From assembly GCF_012849555.1 (NCBI RefSeq), contig NZ_CP051685.1:1798001-1862000 (forward strand): a stretch of 64,000 nucleotides of DNA. Reading direction: 5' to 3'. Positions 38,039 to 48,110 of the stretch are shown in pieces. How positions within the stretch are numbered: position 1 is the stretch's first letter; each line of letters opens with the position of its first letter. The stretch comes from Massilia forsythiae (lineage in GTDB: Bacteria > Pseudomonadota > Gammaproteobacteria > Burkholderiales > Burkholderiaceae_D). The position numbers were made by a program, and so were the translations under genes. Under the pieces are notes generated by a model. That model was given only the letters and a program-made list of their open reading frames with translations. It did not search any database and had not been told where the DNA came from.

Positions 38039-38878
38039 TCAGTGGCTCTCGTGGGCCTGACCGATGTAAACCAGCGTCAGCATCATGAAGATGAATGCCT
38101 GCAGGATAACGATCAGGATGTGGAAGATCGCCCAGATCGAGCCGGCAACCACGTGGCCGATAAAGCCGAAAGCAGTGGCCATGGAGCCGAGCAGAGCAAT
38201 CAACAGGAACAGCAGCTCGCCGGCATACATATTGCCGAACAGTCGCATGCCGAGCGACACGGTGCGGGCTGCGTATTCGATCAGGTTCAGCAGGAAGTTG
38301 GCGGGTGCCAGCCAGATGCCGAACGGCGCGGCGAACAGCTCGTGGATCCAGCCGCCGACGCCCTTGATTTTCAGGTTGTAGTACAGGACCACCGCCAGCA
38401 CGCCCAGGGCCATGCCCATGGTGCCATTCAGGTCGGCGGTCGGTACCACACGGTGGGTCGGGAACAAGTGTTCGACGCCCAGTACCCGGAACAGCGCCGA
38501 GAACAGGTCGACCGGCAGGAAGTCCAGCGAGTTCATCAGGGCGACCCAGACGAACACGGTCAGCGCCAGGGGGGCGATAAAGCTGCGGTCACCGTGGATG
38601 ATCGATTTCGACTGGTCTTCGACCATTTCGACGATCATTTCGACGGCAGCCTGGAAACGGCCCGGCACGCCCGAGGTGGCACGGCGCGCCGCCAGCCACA
38701 TGATCAGGCAACCCACCACGCCCGCGAACACCGACCAGAAGATGGTATCGATGTTCCACACATGGAAATCGACCACGAAGCTCTGGTGGCCGGCAGTCAG
38801 GTGATGCAAGTGGTGCTGGATGTATTCGCCGGCGGTAGGCGCGTGGGCTGCTCCGCTTTCTACGGTTGGACTCGTCAT
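38039..38878 (-). CDS. atpB: F1F0 ATP synthase subunit a
   Basis: The 279-residue membrane protein has about six TM helices and the stator Arg in [14 protein letters not shown]. The N-terminal region is long and periplasmic ([14 protein letters not shown]). It forms the proton half-channels against the c ring. It follows atpI by 2 bases. Confidence 0.97.
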   Translation of the reverse strand: MTSPTVESGAAHAPTAGEYIQHHLHHLTAGHQSFVVDFHVWNIDTIFWSVFAGVVGCLIMWLAARRATSGVPGRFQAAVEMIVEMVEDQSKSIIHGDRSFIAPLALTVFVWVALMNSLDFLPVDLFSALFRVLGVEHLFPTHRVVPTADLNGTMGMALGVLAVVLYYNLKIKGVGGWIHELFAAPFGIWLAPANFLLNLIEYAARTVSLGMRLFGNMYAGELLFLLIALLGSMATAFGFIGHVVAGSIWAIFHILIVILQAFIFMMLTLVYIGQAHESH

Positions 38879-38880
38879 TG

Positions 38881-39219
38881 TCAGTGCCTAAATAATAAGA
38901 TGATGTAACTTTTCAGCGCCACGATGAACCCGCACAAGAGTGCCAGCCAGTTCAGACCGTGGTACAGCCGCGCCGTGAGGAACAACAGCGCCAGCGTTAA
39001 AGCAATCTTTACAAATTCCCAGATGAAAAATGTGGCGGGGTTCGCCCCGCCCATCTTTTGTGAACCGGCGAACAGGCGAAACGCCATGATGCCATTGGGA
39101 ACAACACAACACATCCCGCCGAGTACCGCCGAAAACATCGCAGACCATCCCCCCAGCAGTGCGGCGATCACGCCGGCCACAAGTGTTGCCAGGATTTGCA
39201 GGGAGACCAAGCGCAGCAT
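38881..39219 (-). CDS. atpI: ATP synthase assembly protein AtpI
   Basis: The 112-residue protein has four TM helices ([65 protein letters not shown]), as expected for AtpI, which aids c-ring assembly. I chose the ATG at 39219; upstream ATGs add 33 residues unlike the family. It is the first gene of the operon. Confidence 0.88.
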   Translation of the reverse strand: MLRLVSLQILATLVAGVIAALLGGWSAMFSAVLGGMCCVVPNGIMAFRLFAGSQKMGGANPATFFIWEFVKIALTLALLFLTARLYHGLNWLALLCGFIVALKSYIILLFRH

Positions 39220-40429
39220 TGTTATTGTTCTTTCGCGCCAGCCGTGATGGAACCGAGTTACGGGATGGTAATTACATGAATCAGCGGGATTATAAGGGTT
39301 TATCGAAGCCGTCGTCAAACAGTTCCGTCTGCGGATGCACCAGGATGGGATGTAAAAACGACAAACAAAATACTGCTAAAACTGGTAAAAATCCGACGAA
39401 AATCGGTGTTTATGCCACAAGACCCCTGATAAAAGTCAGAGTTTGTAAGCATACATACATCTGCGCTGCCGGTTGTGCATGTCCCGCTGCGGCACGCCCC
39501 GCACAGGTGCGCTGCACCGACCCGCCGGCACCGTTCTGGCGCCTGGCAAGGCGCGCATATGCCGGCATCTCGTCAACAGGAATGTCGGTGACGGGTAGCC
39601 GGAATTGCTTGTGGCTGGCATTGCGGGGATGCGACGCGGCTGTCGTCGGTAAGCAGCGACCCGCTTACCGGTGCCTGCTTCCGAGGTAGCCGGAAACCCA
39701 GAATGCAATTGCCTCTGTGGAAAAGAAAGTAGTTTCCCACAGGCTTGCCTGCATCACGTGGCAAATGTGTGTCGATTGGCAGGGCCCTGGTCCGGGTACT
39801 CATTGCCACATCTGGCCAGGATTGCACCATGACGATGGAGATATATACGAATCCTTATAAGCATTTGAATCGTCGCGGCTTGGTATTTTCACGGATGTCG
39901 TTCGTCATGATCACGAAGTGGAGACGCGTTCTTCCACGCTCGCACGTTGTTATCAATAAATCGAATAACTTAATCGTCCCTGGCTTCGGTTGCAACGCGA
40001 ACGTTCACCTACGCTTGAATCTGAATCGATAAAAACGATAATAATAAAAATAGTCCTTGTAACCATCAGTCATAAAAGGTATCTGGGTAGATGCCCGAGT
40101 AAACCAGGCAGCTTGCATGCCACGTCTTATACCCTGTGGATAACTTCTCGAACAGAGCCTGCTGTACGACCTGGAACATGGCCTACTGGGGGGATGATTC
40201 CCGACACCATCGACATCGTCCTCTATCCGATACACGGACTTCGGTTGCCGTTTTCGATAATCCAATACCTGCCCAATCCGATTCCAAGAATTTAGATAGC
40301 AACAAAAGTACGCTTAAATAGCAAATAATTTTCTTGTTGATTGCTCACTGTATTCGACATCTGCGATACTGTTCACGCGTTGGCAATCACCAAACGCCTG
40401 TTCATGACGGTTCGGTAGACAGGGATGAC
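39220..40429. other. 1.2-kb gene-poor stretch with lower GC, atp promoter side
   Basis: No frame in this stretch shows a recognisable protein, signal peptide or ribosome site. The part from about 39830 to 40340 is clearly A/T-richer than its surroundings, and contains a perfect DnaA box TGTGGATAA at 40135-40143. The atp operon promoter must lie in the left part, reading leftwards, but I cannot place it. The rest could be a decayed insertion. Confidence 0.6.
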
Positions 40430-41938
40430 ATGACGGAACCAGCACCGATGTTCCTGGACGATGCACCGCGGCCCGGCCATGCGCTGATCGGCAGCCTGCG
40501 GCGCCGTCGCTTCCTGTGCCTGTCGCTGCTGCTGCATGCCATGGCGCTCGCCGCGCTGGCATGCCTGGCCGGCCATCGCAACGTGCTCGACCAACGCGAG
40601 CGGCAACGGGAACTGATCGAGACGGGCAGCCGGCTGACGCAACAGGCGCGTCTCGAACGGCGCGTACAGGACATGGCGCGAATCAAATCCATGCTCGAAC
40701 AAAGCGTAGCGGCGGGTGACGCACGCCAAGCGCCAGCCGCCGCCCAGGAAGGTGACGTGCGTTTCGATGCGCACGCCAAAACGCCGCAGGACTTGCTCCG
40801 GCAAGCCAGCGAACTGGCGCGCAAGATCGACAAGATCGAACACGACATCGAAGCGCAGCGCCTTGTGAAGCTGCTTGGCATTCCGAAGAACAAGGCACTG
40901 GAACAGATCGCGCAGGCGCGCAAGCTGCAGCAAGCACATGCCGGCAAAACCCTGCATGACGTCGATGCGGCGGCCCGCATCGCGCAACTCGAAGCGCAGG
41001 CGCGCGCCGTGCTGGAACGGCGCCGCCGGCAATTGACCGAACAGCGAGACGGCACGCGGCTGACGGCCAGCGCAGCGCGCGGCACCGGCGGCACGTCTCC
41101 AAGCGGCGCCGGCAGACATGGCGCTGCCTCCCATGGCGGGGCGGATGCGCAAGGCGGGCTGGTCGGTTCAGGTAATGGTCCAGGTAAAGGGCCGGGTAGC
41201 GGCCAGGGCAGCGGGCCGGGAAACGGCATCACCGGCAACATGCAAGGATCGTCACTGCTGGAGCGCATGGCCGGATTCGCCAACCCGGATCTGCCCGACC
41301 GGGCGACCGAGGCCTACACCGCCGGCGGCCTGCGCGCATTCTTCGACCGCGGCATCGGGCACATTCCCGACGTCGGCGCGGGTCCCGTGGTCAAGGGCGC
41401 GGGACGCATCCTCGGCCGTGGCGGGCCGTATGCGAACCGCATCCACGTGAATGCCTGGTACCTGATCGGGCCATTCGAGGGCAGGCACGGCGAGGGGCTG
41501 TTCACCAACGATCGCCATCCGCCCGAGCAGGCGGTGGCCCTGGACGCCGTGTATCGCGGCAAGGATGGCCGGCTATTGAAATGGGAATACATCGACGCGG
41601 TGAGCTACCCGCTGATCCCGCCCGACCGCGCCGAAGATGCCGTGTATTACGGGTATACCGAACTGATGGTCGACGCGGATCAGGACCTGACTGCGTGGAT
41701 CGGCGCCGACGACGATGCGCAGCTGTGGCTCAACGACCTGCTGGTCTGGCGCGGCGGCAACGTCGACAAGCAATGGTTCTTCGGCCAAGTGTACGAGACG
41801 GTGAATACCGGGGTGCGCAATATGAACCTGAGCGAGGGCAAGCGCGTTCTGCATTTCAAGAAGGGGCGCAACAAGCTGTTCTTCAAGCTGTCGAACGGCC
41901 CGACCCGCTTGTTCTTTTCCCTGGTACTGACCAAATGA
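40430..41938 (+). CDS. Unknown membrane-anchored protein with coiled coil, Gly-rich linker and beta-sandwich-like C-terminus
   Basis: The ATG at 40430 has AGGGA upstream and gives 502 residues. Residues 24-46 are one TM segment (LCLSLLLHAMALAALACLAG). Residues 50-215 are highly charged helix, probably a coiled coil (RQRELIETGSRLTQQARLERR region). Residues 215-265 are a Gly/Ser/Ala-rich linker. Residues 340-502 contain NAWYLIGPFEG, FTNDRHPPE, WEYIDAVSYPLIPP, a stretch TAWIGADDDAQLWLNDLLVW and a basic C-terminus. The last part recalls PA14-like ligand-binding sandwiches. I cannot name a function. It converges on parB. Confidence 0.7.
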   Translation: MTEPAPMFLDDAPRPGHALIGSLRRRRFLCLSLLLHAMALAALACLAGHRNVLDQRERQRELIETGSRLTQQARLERRVQDMARIKSMLEQSVAAGDARQAPAAAQEGDVRFDAHAKTPQDLLRQASELARKIDKIEHDIEAQRLVKLLGIPKNKALEQIAQARKLQQAHAGKTLHDVDAAARIAQLEAQARAVLERRRRQLTEQRDGTRLTASAARGTGGTSPSGAGRHGAASHGGADAQGGLVGSGNGPGKGPGSGQGSGPGNGITGNMQGSSLLERMAGFANPDLPDRATEAYTAGGLRAFFDRGIGHIPDVGAGPVVKGAGRILGRGGPYANRIHVNAWYLIGPFEGRHGEGLFTNDRHPPEQAVALDAVYRGKDGRLLKWEYIDAVSYPLIPPDRAEDAVYYGYTELMVDADQDLTAWIGADDDAQLWLNDLLVWRGGNVDKQWFFGQVYETVNTGVRNMNLSEGKRVLHFKKGRNKLFFKLSNGPTRLFFSLVLTK

Positions 41939-41958
41939 CCTGGACCGCCGGCGCCGGG

Positions 41959-42843
41959 TCAGGCGCGCAATCGCGCCAGCACGCCGTCTAGCACGTCGAG
42001 GTCGGCGAAGTCGATGATCATCTGTCCCCTGCCCTTGTTGCCCATCTTGAAGGCGACCGGTGTCGCCAGGCGGTCGGACAGTTCTTCTTCCAGGCGCACG
42101 ATATCTCCCGACTTGTCCTTCTGGCGTGCCGCGGCCGCCGGCGCGTTCTGCTCTTCGAGCGCGTGCGCCACCAGCTTTTCCGTTTCGCGCACCGACAGGC
42201 GCCTGGCGACCACCTGGCTGGCCAGCGTGATCTGGCCGGCGCTGTCGACCGCCAGCAGCGCGCGCGCATGGCCCATGTCGATATCGCCCGCCATCAGCAT
42301 GGTCTGTACCGGCTGCGCCAGGTTCACCAGGCGCAGCAGGTTGGACACCGCGCTGCGCGAACGCCCCACCGCATGGGCCGCCTGCTCGTGCGTAAAATCG
42401 AATTCCGAGATCAGGCGCGCGATGCCCTGCGCCTCTTCCAGCGGATTCAGGTCCTCGCGCTGGATGTTCTCGATCAGCGCCATGGCGGCGGCGTTCTGGT
42501 CGTCGACCTCGCGCACCAGCACCGGAATCTCGTCCAGACCGGCCAGCTGGGCGGCGCGGAAACGCCGTTCGCCGGCGATGATCTCGTAGCGCGCGCCGCC
42601 GGCCGCATGCACGATCGGGCGCACCAGCACCGGCTGCATGATGCCCTGGTTCTTGATCGACGCCGCCAGGTCCGCCAGCGAGCCGTCGTCCATGCGGGTG
42701 CGCGGCTGGTATTTGCCGGCCTGGATCTGCGTCACCGCCAGTACCGACGGCGCGTTGGCGGACGCCGGCGCGGCATCGGACATATCGCCGCCGAGCAGCG
42801 CGTCGAGGCCGCGTCCCAGGCCCTTGAGTTTTTTGGTTGCCAT
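41959..42843 (-). CDS. parB: Chromosome partitioning protein ParB (CTPase, parS-binding)
   Basis: The 294-residue protein has the ParB N-domain with CTP-binding IIAGERRFRAAQLAG and ENIQREDLNPLEEAQG, then the HTH FTHEQAAHAVGRSRSAVSNLL that reads parS, and a C-terminal dimerisation part ending VLDGVLARLRA. It loads at parS and slides as a clamp. Two parS sites lie 3.7-4.4 kb from the gene. It follows parA by 37 bases. Confidence 0.95.
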   Translation of the reverse strand: MATKKLKGLGRGLDALLGGDMSDAAPASANAPSVLAVTQIQAGKYQPRTRMDDGSLADLAASIKNQGIMQPVLVRPIVHAAGGARYEIIAGERRFRAAQLAGLDEIPVLVREVDDQNAAAMALIENIQREDLNPLEEAQGIARLISEFDFTHEQAAHAVGRSRSAVSNLLRLVNLAQPVQTMLMAGDIDMGHARALLAVDSAGQITLASQVVARRLSVRETEKLVAHALEEQNAPAAAARQKDKSGDIVRLEEELSDRLATPVAFKMGNKGRGQMIIDFADLDVLDGVLARLRA

Positions 42844-42880
42844 GATGTGCGAAGTGGTCAGTTGGTTGGACTCGGTGGGA

Positions 42881-43651
42881 TCACATCGTCTTGATGCGCT
42901 CGATCATCTCGGCGCCGAAGGCGATGTACGCCTGCGCGCCTTTCGACGAAGGATCGAAGGTCACGCCCGGGATGCCGTACGACGGCGCCTCGGCCAGGCG
43001 CACGTTGCGCGGGATGATGGTCTTGAAGACCTTGTCGCCGAAATGCTGCTCGAGCTGGGCCGATACCTGCTGCGACAGCGTCATGCGCGGATCGAACATC
43101 ACGCGCAGCAGGCCGATGATGCGCAAATCCTGGTTCAGGTTGGCATGCACCTTCTTGATGGTGTTGACCAGGTCGGACAAGCCTTCCAGCGCGTAGTACT
43201 CGCACTGCATCGGGATGATGACGCCGTGCGCCGACACCAGGCCGTTCAGGGTCAGCAGCGACAGCGCCGGCGGGCAATCGATGAGGATGAAATCGTAGTC
43301 GCCGTCGACCTTGGCCAGCTCTTCCTTCAGGCGGCGCTCGCGGTGTTCCAGTTCCACCATCTCGACTTCGGCGCCGGCCAGTTCACGGTTGGCGGGCAGC
43401 ACGTCGAAGCGCCCCGCTTCGCTGCGCAGGCGCGCCTCGGCCACGCCGGCTTCTCCCAGCAGCACCGGATAGATCGACGAGGCCAGGCCGGCCTTGTTGA
43501 TGCCGGCGCCCATGGTGGCGTTGCCCTGCGGGTCGAGGTCGACCAGCAGCACGCGCTGGTCGAGCTTGGCGAGGCCTGCCGCCAGGTTGACGCTGGTGGT
43601 GGTCTTGCCGACGCCACCCTTCTGGTTTGCTACGCAAAAAATTTTCGCCAT
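42881..43651 (-). CDS. parA: Chromosome partitioning ATPase ParA (Soj)
   Basis: The 256-residue protein has the deviant Walker A in NQKGGVGKTTTSVNLA, ILIDCPPALSLLTLNGL, and the C-terminal DPSSKGAQAY region of chromosomal ParA/Soj. It forms an ATP-dependent gradient on the nucleoid that moves ParB-parS. I chose the ATG at 43651 (MAKIFCVANQKGG); an in-frame ATG at 43711 adds residues without family resemblance. Confidence 0.96.
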   Translation of the reverse strand: MAKIFCVANQKGGVGKTTTSVNLAAGLAKLDQRVLLVDLDPQGNATMGAGINKAGLASSIYPVLLGEAGVAEARLRSEAGRFDVLPANRELAGAEVEMVELEHRERRLKEELAKVDGDYDFILIDCPPALSLLTLNGLVSAHGVIIPMQCEYYALEGLSDLVNTIKKVHANLNQDLRIIGLLRVMFDPRMTLSQQVSAQLEQHFGDKVFKTIIPRNVRLAEAPSYGIPGVTFDPSSKGAQAYIAFGAEMIERIKTM

Positions 43652-43726
43652 GTGCTCTCTTGTTGGCATGCATCTCCGCAATACGGAAGCTGCATGCATC
43701 GATAAAAACATACCGTTATTATCGTT

Positions 43727-43795
43727 AAAATGATTTATATGGTTTATTTAGTTAATACGATTAAAACCGTAAAAATCATTTATATCGTTTATTTT
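43727..43795. repeat. AT-rich direct repeat between parA and rsmG
   Basis: Two 24-base units start at 43727 and 43772 (offset 45 bases) and differ at only three positions; both contain TTTATAT followed by a base and GTTTATTT. The whole 43700-43800 gap is about 80% A/T in a GC-rich region. It could be the parAB promoter with repeated sites for a regulator or IHF. Confidence 0.7.
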
Positions 43796-43859
43796 TTATT
43801 TCGTCATATGCCGTTTGTCGCGCTGCGATTGTCCTGCGGCGGTGCGCAGGGCATTGAAA

Positions 43860-44507
43860 TCACGCCTGGCGCTCGATGAACACCAGGTGACGCTCGGCCT
43901 CCAACCTGGGCACCTGCAGCGCTTGCACCCCGGTCACCTTCCACTGCGCCGGCAGGCGCTGGCGCTCGTCCTCGGGCGCCACGCCTTTCAATGCGATGTA
44001 GCGCCCGCCCTCGGCCAGCAAGTGTCCGGACCAATCGACGAAGTCGGACAGGTCGGCAAACGCGCGCGAGGTGATGACGTCGAATTTTTCGCTCACCTGC
44101 AACTGTTCCACGCGCATCGTGTACACGGTGGCATTCATGAGGCCGAGTTCGGCCTTGACCTGGGTCAGGAAAGCGGTCTTCTTGTGCACGGTATCGATCA
44201 TCGCCACCTTGACGTCCGGCCGGGTGATGGCGAGCACGATACCGGGCAGGCCGCCGCCAGAACCCACGTCCAATATATTGGATGCGCCGTCGAATGCCGG
44301 CACCGCTGCCAGCGAATCGAGCAGATGGTGCGTCACCATCTGCAGCGGATCGCGCAGCGAAGTCAGGTTGTACACCGAATTCCACTTGAACATCAGCGCC
44401 AGGTAATCCATCAGCTGGGTACGCTGGGCGGTCGATACCTGCAGATCCAGTTCGCCGATGCCCTCTTCCAGCAGCCGCTGCAGTGCTTCACGATCGAAAT
44501 GCTTCAT
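43860..44507 (-). CDS. rsmG: 16S rRNA (guanine-527-N7)-methyltransferase RsmG
   Basis: The 215-residue protein has the SAM-binding [17 protein letters not shown], the helix [21 protein letters not shown] upstream, and [13 protein letters not shown]. It methylates G527 of 16S rRNA. Its ATG overlaps the mnmG stop by four bases (ATGA), so both are translated as a unit. Confidence 0.95.
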   Translation of the reverse strand: MKHFDREALQRLLEEGIGELDLQVSTAQRTQLMDYLALMFKWNSVYNLTSLRDPLQMVTHHLLDSLAAVPAFDGASNILDVGSGGGLPGIVLAITRPDVKVAMIDTVHKKTAFLTQVKAELGLMNATVYTMRVEQLQVSEKFDVITSRAFADLSDFVDWSGHLLAEGGRYIALKGVAPEDERQRLPAQWKVTGVQALQVPRLEAERHLVFIERQA

Positions 44508-46441
44508 CCGGCCAGCTCCTCGGAAGCGGCATTGCTGCCGAATCCCTTGGCGCCGCGCTTTTTCAGGTGCACCAACAGCAGGGAAATCGCCGCCGGCGTG
44601 ACGCCGGAAATGCGCGATGCCTGCCCCAGCGTTTCCGGGCGCTGCTTGTCGAGCTTCTGGCGCACCTCGATCGAGAGCGCCGCGATCTCGTGGTAGTTCA
44701 GGTTGTCGGGCAATTTCAGGTTTTCGTAGTGATCGTGACGCTCGACTTCACGCGCCTGGCGGTCGATATAGCCGGCGTATTTCAGCTGGATCTCGACCTG
44801 CTCCTTCACCGCCGGATCGGTCACACCTGGGCCACCCAGCGCCTGCCCTTCGCTGCCCTGCAGCGTCACCAGCTTGTCGTAATCGACGCCAGGCCGGCGC
44901 AGCAAGTCGGCCAGGTTGTATTCGCGTTCGATGGCCTGGCCGATCACGCGTTCGGACTCGGCAGCGGCCAGGATGCGCGGGTTGACCCAGGTCGAGCGCA
45001 GGCGCTCCAGTTCGCGCGCCACCGCCTCGCGCTTGCGTTCGAAGGCTTCCCATTGCGCATCGCCGACCACGCCCAGCTTGCGGCCGATCTCGGTCAGGCG
45101 CATGTCGGCGTTGTCTTCGCGCAGACTGAGGCGGTATTCGGCGCGGCTGGTGAACATCCGGTACGGCTCGGCCACACCTTGCGTGGTCAGATCGTCGACC
45201 AGCACACCCAGATAGGCTTCCGAACGGCCCGGGGTCCAGGCCTCGCGTCCCTGGGTCTGCAGCGCCGCGTTGATACCGGCCAGCATGCCCTGGGCTGCGG
45301 CTTCCTCGTAGCCGGTGGTGCCGTTGATCTGGCCGGCAAAGAACAAGCCGCCGATCGCCTTGGTCTCTAGCGACGCCTTCAATGCACGCGGGTCGAAATA
45401 ATCGTATTCGATGGCATAGCCAGGACGCAAAATGAAGGCGTTTTCCAGGCCTTTCATCGAGCGCACCAGCGCCAATTGCACGTCGAACGGCAGGCTGGTG
45501 GAAATCCCGTTCGGATAGAACTCGTTGGTGGTGAGTCCTTCCGGCTCCAGGAAGATCTGGTGCGATTCCTTGGCGGCGAAGCGGTGGATCTTGTCCTCGA
45601 TCGAGGGGCAGTAGCGCGGCCCGACGCCTTCGATCACGCCGGTGTACATCGGACTGCGATCGAGGCCGTTGCGGATGATGTCATGGGTTTGGGCATTGGT
45701 GTGGGTGACCCAGCACGGCACTTGTTTCGGGTGCATGGCAGCCGTGCCCATGGTCGAAAACACCGGTACCGGATCGAGGTCGCCCGGCTGTTCGGTCATC
45801 ACGGAAAAATCGATGCTGCGGCCGTCGATGCGCGGCGGCGTGCCGGTTTTAAGGCGGCCTTGCGGCAAGTTCAGTTCCTTCAAACGGCTCGACAGCGAGA
45901 TGGCCGGAGGATCGCCGGCGCGGCCGGCGGCGTAATGCTGCAGGCCGACGTGGATCTTTCCGTCGAGGAAAGTGCCGGCAGTCAAGACCACCGCGCGCGC
46001 ACGGAATTGCAGCCCGACCTGGGTCACGGCGCCGACCACGCGTTCGCCTTCGATCAGCAGATCGTCGACGGCCTGCTGGAACAGCCACAGGTTCGGCTGG
46101 TTTTCCAGGCGCGAGCGGATCGCGTGCTTGTACAGGATGCGGTCGGCCTGGGCGCGGGTAGCGCGCACCGCCGGCCCTTTCGAGGAATTCAGGATACGGA
46201 ACTGGATGCCGGCTTCGTCGGTGGCGATCGCCATCGCGCCGCCCATGGCGTCGACTTCCTTGACCAGGTGGCCCTTGCCGATACCGCCGATGGACGGATT
46301 GCAGGACATCGCACCCAGGGTTTCGATGTTATGTGTAAGCAACAGGGTGGTTTGCCCCATGCGTGCGGAAGCGAGCGCCGCTTCGGTACCGGCATGGCCG
46401 CCACCGACGACGATCACGTCGAATTCTGTGGGATATAGCAT
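44504..46441 (-). CDS. mnmG: tRNA uridine-5-carboxymethylaminomethyl modification enzyme MnmG (GidA)
   Basis: The 645-residue flavoprotein begins [21 protein letters not shown], with [24 protein letters not shown], and [16 protein letters not shown] downstream and a helical C-terminal domain binding tRNA and MnmE. It installs the cmnm5 group on wobble uridine 34. The mnmG-rsmG-parA-parB order is a hallmark of the origin-proximal region in many bacteria. Confidence 0.97.
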   Translation of the reverse strand: MLYPTEFDVIVVGGGHAGTEAALASARMGQTTLLLTHNIETLGAMSCNPSIGGIGKGHLVKEVDAMGGAMAIATDEAGIQFRILNSSKGPAVRATRAQADRILYKHAIRSRLENQPNLWLFQQAVDDLLIEGERVVGAVTQVGLQFRARAVVLTAGTFLDGKIHVGLQHYAAGRAGDPPAISLSSRLKELNLPQGRLKTGTPPRIDGRSIDFSVMTEQPGDLDPVPVFSTMGTAAMHPKQVPCWVTHTNAQTHDIIRNGLDRSPMYTGVIEGVGPRYCPSIEDKIHRFAAKESHQIFLEPEGLTTNEFYPNGISTSLPFDVQLALVRSMKGLENAFILRPGYAIEYDYFDPRALKASLETKAIGGLFFAGQINGTTGYEEAAAQGMLAGINAALQTQGREAWTPGRSEAYLGVLVDDLTTQGVAEPYRMFTSRAEYRLSLREDNADMRLTEIGRKLGVVGDAQWEAFERKREAVARELERLRSTWVNPRILAAAESERVIGQAIEREYNLADLLRRPGVDYDKLVTLQGSEGQALGGPGVTDPAVKEQVEIQLKYAGYIDRQAREVERHDHYENLKLPDNLNYHEIAALSIEVRQKLDKQRPETLGQASRISGVTPAAISLLLVHLKKRGAKGFGSNAASEELAG

Positions 46442-46529
46442 GATGGAATGTGTTGCGAGGAGAGTTAAGCTCGGATTATAGATTCTTTTTTCGGCATGGC
46501 TTCGGCCCTACCCTGAAAACCACAGATTT

Positions 46530-46545
46530 TGTTTCACGTGAAACC
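46530..46545. other. parS: parS centromere site 1
   Basis: TGTTTCACGTGAAACC matches the near-universal parS TGTTTCACGTGAAACA at 15 of 16 positions, with the full central palindrome. It lies 89 bases before the mnmG start. Confidence 0.95.
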
Positions 46546-46782
46546 ATGGTTGGAGCGTCGGTTTTCATTCATGCGCCGCTCAAATTTCCTCGGCATCTGA
46601 CTCGGATAAACCGTTCTATTTTCACGGCATCGATAGCAAAACCTCGTTGTGCAGCCGCGTACGAATCGCGGCCATTGCAGCCGCGTTCGCCTACCCATGC
46701 TCGGATCGGTGGCTGCGAAGGATCGCATGTCATGATTGCAGGTCGCCAAACTTGGCAGTGCGCATTCGCCACACTCTCGTTT

Positions 46783-46923
46783 AGAACCTATCCCAGTAGG
46801 GAGAGGGAAGTTGCTGGCGACATGCGCGTAGGCGATGCATGGCGAGCCATGCAAGGACGAGCAACGCAGCACCCGCTTGCCAGGCGCGTCAGCAACGACC
46901 GGTTCCCTACTGGGATAGGTTCT
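46783..46923. mobile_element. MITE-like element, possibly IS5-family derived
   Basis: GAACCTATCCCAGTAGGGA (46784-46802) and its exact reverse complement (46904-46922) bound about 140 bp without a gene. TTA is present immediately outside on both sides (46781-46783 and 46923-46925), which would be a 3-bp target duplication of the TNA type used by some IS5-group elements. The interior has short GC-rich stems. It sits between the two parS sites. Confidence 0.7.
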
Positions 46924-47218
46924 TAGCATATGGAGGCCGAGATGCGATACCCGACAGATGACCTTGTACCGGAACCAATGATCAAAGCACGGTTGAAAAT
47001 TGATTGGCCAAAGCGATGCCTCGGAGTGCAGATATCTGCCATCCCGCTGTCAGCCACATTGCCGGCATCGCTCGAAAATGGAAAAGTGTTTGTGGCACCA
47101 GCAGCAAGACTTGCTGCCTCTGCCCCACCCAATCTGTCTTAATGATCAGGATGGACTCGGGCCAGCGCAGCCCTGCTAGGCCCGCTCAAGGAAGCAAAAC
47201 GAGAGCATGAGCGTTGAT

Positions 47219-47234
47219 TGTTTCACGTGAAACG
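47219..47234. other. parS: parS centromere site 2
   Basis: TGTTTCACGTGAAACG matches parS at 15 of 16 positions. It ends one base before the tauE stop codon, 689 bases from parS site 1. Confidence 0.95.
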
Positions 47235-48005
47235 TCAGAACCCCAAACGGTGGATAGTGTCGTAAGCAGTCTTGACGATCAGGGCACCAACCACCAGCAG
47301 GAACAACTTGCGAACGAAACCACTGCCATGCTTGAGCGCCAGGCGGGTGCCGACTAACGAACCGCCGATCTGGCAGACTGCCATCAACAGGCCGAGTTGC
47401 CAGATCAGGTGGCCGCTGTAGCCGAACCAAATCAAGGCAGACACGTTGCAGGCGACATTGACGATCTTGGCGGCAGCGGACGCGCTGAGGAAGTCGAAAC
47501 CGAAGAAGCGCACGAATAGGAAGATCAGGAAACTGCCGGTACCGGGACCGAAGAAGCCGTCATAAAAGCCGATGGCGGCGCCCACGCCGGTGGCCAGCAA
47601 GCGCTCTGTCATGCCGCTATGCAGCGGCGCATGGATTTCGCCGAGATCCTTCTTCTTGAACGTGTACACGGCCACTGCCAGCAAGATCAAGGGCAGCAGG
47701 CTGCGCACGAAATCCCCCGGCACCCGCGTTACGGTCCAGGCGCCGACAAAGGATAAAACAAACGCCGCCAATGCCGCCGGCGCCGCCGTGCTCCACGCCA
47801 CCGTCACGCGGCGTGCGTACTTCACCGCCGCCACCGCGGTGCCGAACACGGCGGCCAGCTTGTTGGTGCCCAACAGCGTTGCCGGGACTTCCTTCGGGTA
47901 CACCGCGAAAATGGCGGGAATCTGGATCAAGCCTCCGCCACCGACGACCGCATCAACCAGACCGGCAACAAAGGCCGCGCAGGCCAGCAAGACGAGATCG
48001 AACAT
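47235..48005 (-). CDS. TauE/SafE-family anion exporter
   Basis: The 256-residue protein has about eight TM helices and the two family repeats: AAFVAGLVDAVVGGGGLIQIPAI near the N-terminus and GAAIGFYDGFFGPGTGSFLIFLFV in the second half, then QIGGSLVGTRLAL. The family moves sulfite, sulfoacetate or similar organic anions. I chose the ATG at 48005 (MFDLVLL). The gene is monocistronic. Confidence 0.85.
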   Translation of the reverse strand: MFDLVLLACAAFVAGLVDAVVGGGGLIQIPAIFAVYPKEVPATLLGTNKLAAVFGTAVAAVKYARRVTVAWSTAAPAALAAFVLSFVGAWTVTRVPGDFVRSLLPLILLAVAVYTFKKKDLGEIHAPLHSGMTERLLATGVGAAIGFYDGFFGPGTGSFLIFLFVRFFGFDFLSASAAAKIVNVACNVSALIWFGYSGHLIWQLGLLMAVCQIGGSLVGTRLALKHGSGFVRKLFLLVVGALIVKTAYDTIHRLGF

Positions 48006-48110
48006 GGAAAAGAGCGAGAGGGAGCGAAGCCGATATTTTACGGCAAGCAAGGATCTCCACCCCAGCCGCCGATGGCAGGCACGGCGGCGATGACCTGAAC
48101 GCTGCGAACG

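Larger units (their letters stand above)
46442..47234. other. Gene-free stretch with both parS sites and a MITE
   Basis: The 790 bases between mnmG and tauE contain parS copies at both ends and a short inverted-repeat element in the middle. A 70-codon frame at 46930-47142 begins MEAEMRYPTDD and has no ribosome site or known family, so I do not call it a gene. Confidence 0.7.

Noticed and set aside
39436..40295. Several 60-101-codon frames between atpI and the 502-residue gene
   Set aside because: None has a ribosome site, codon usage like the neighbours, or a recognisable motif.
46930..47142. 70-codon plus-strand frame between MITE and parS site 2
   Set aside because: It has no ribosome site, no family resemblance and an overlapping frame of equal length on the other strand.
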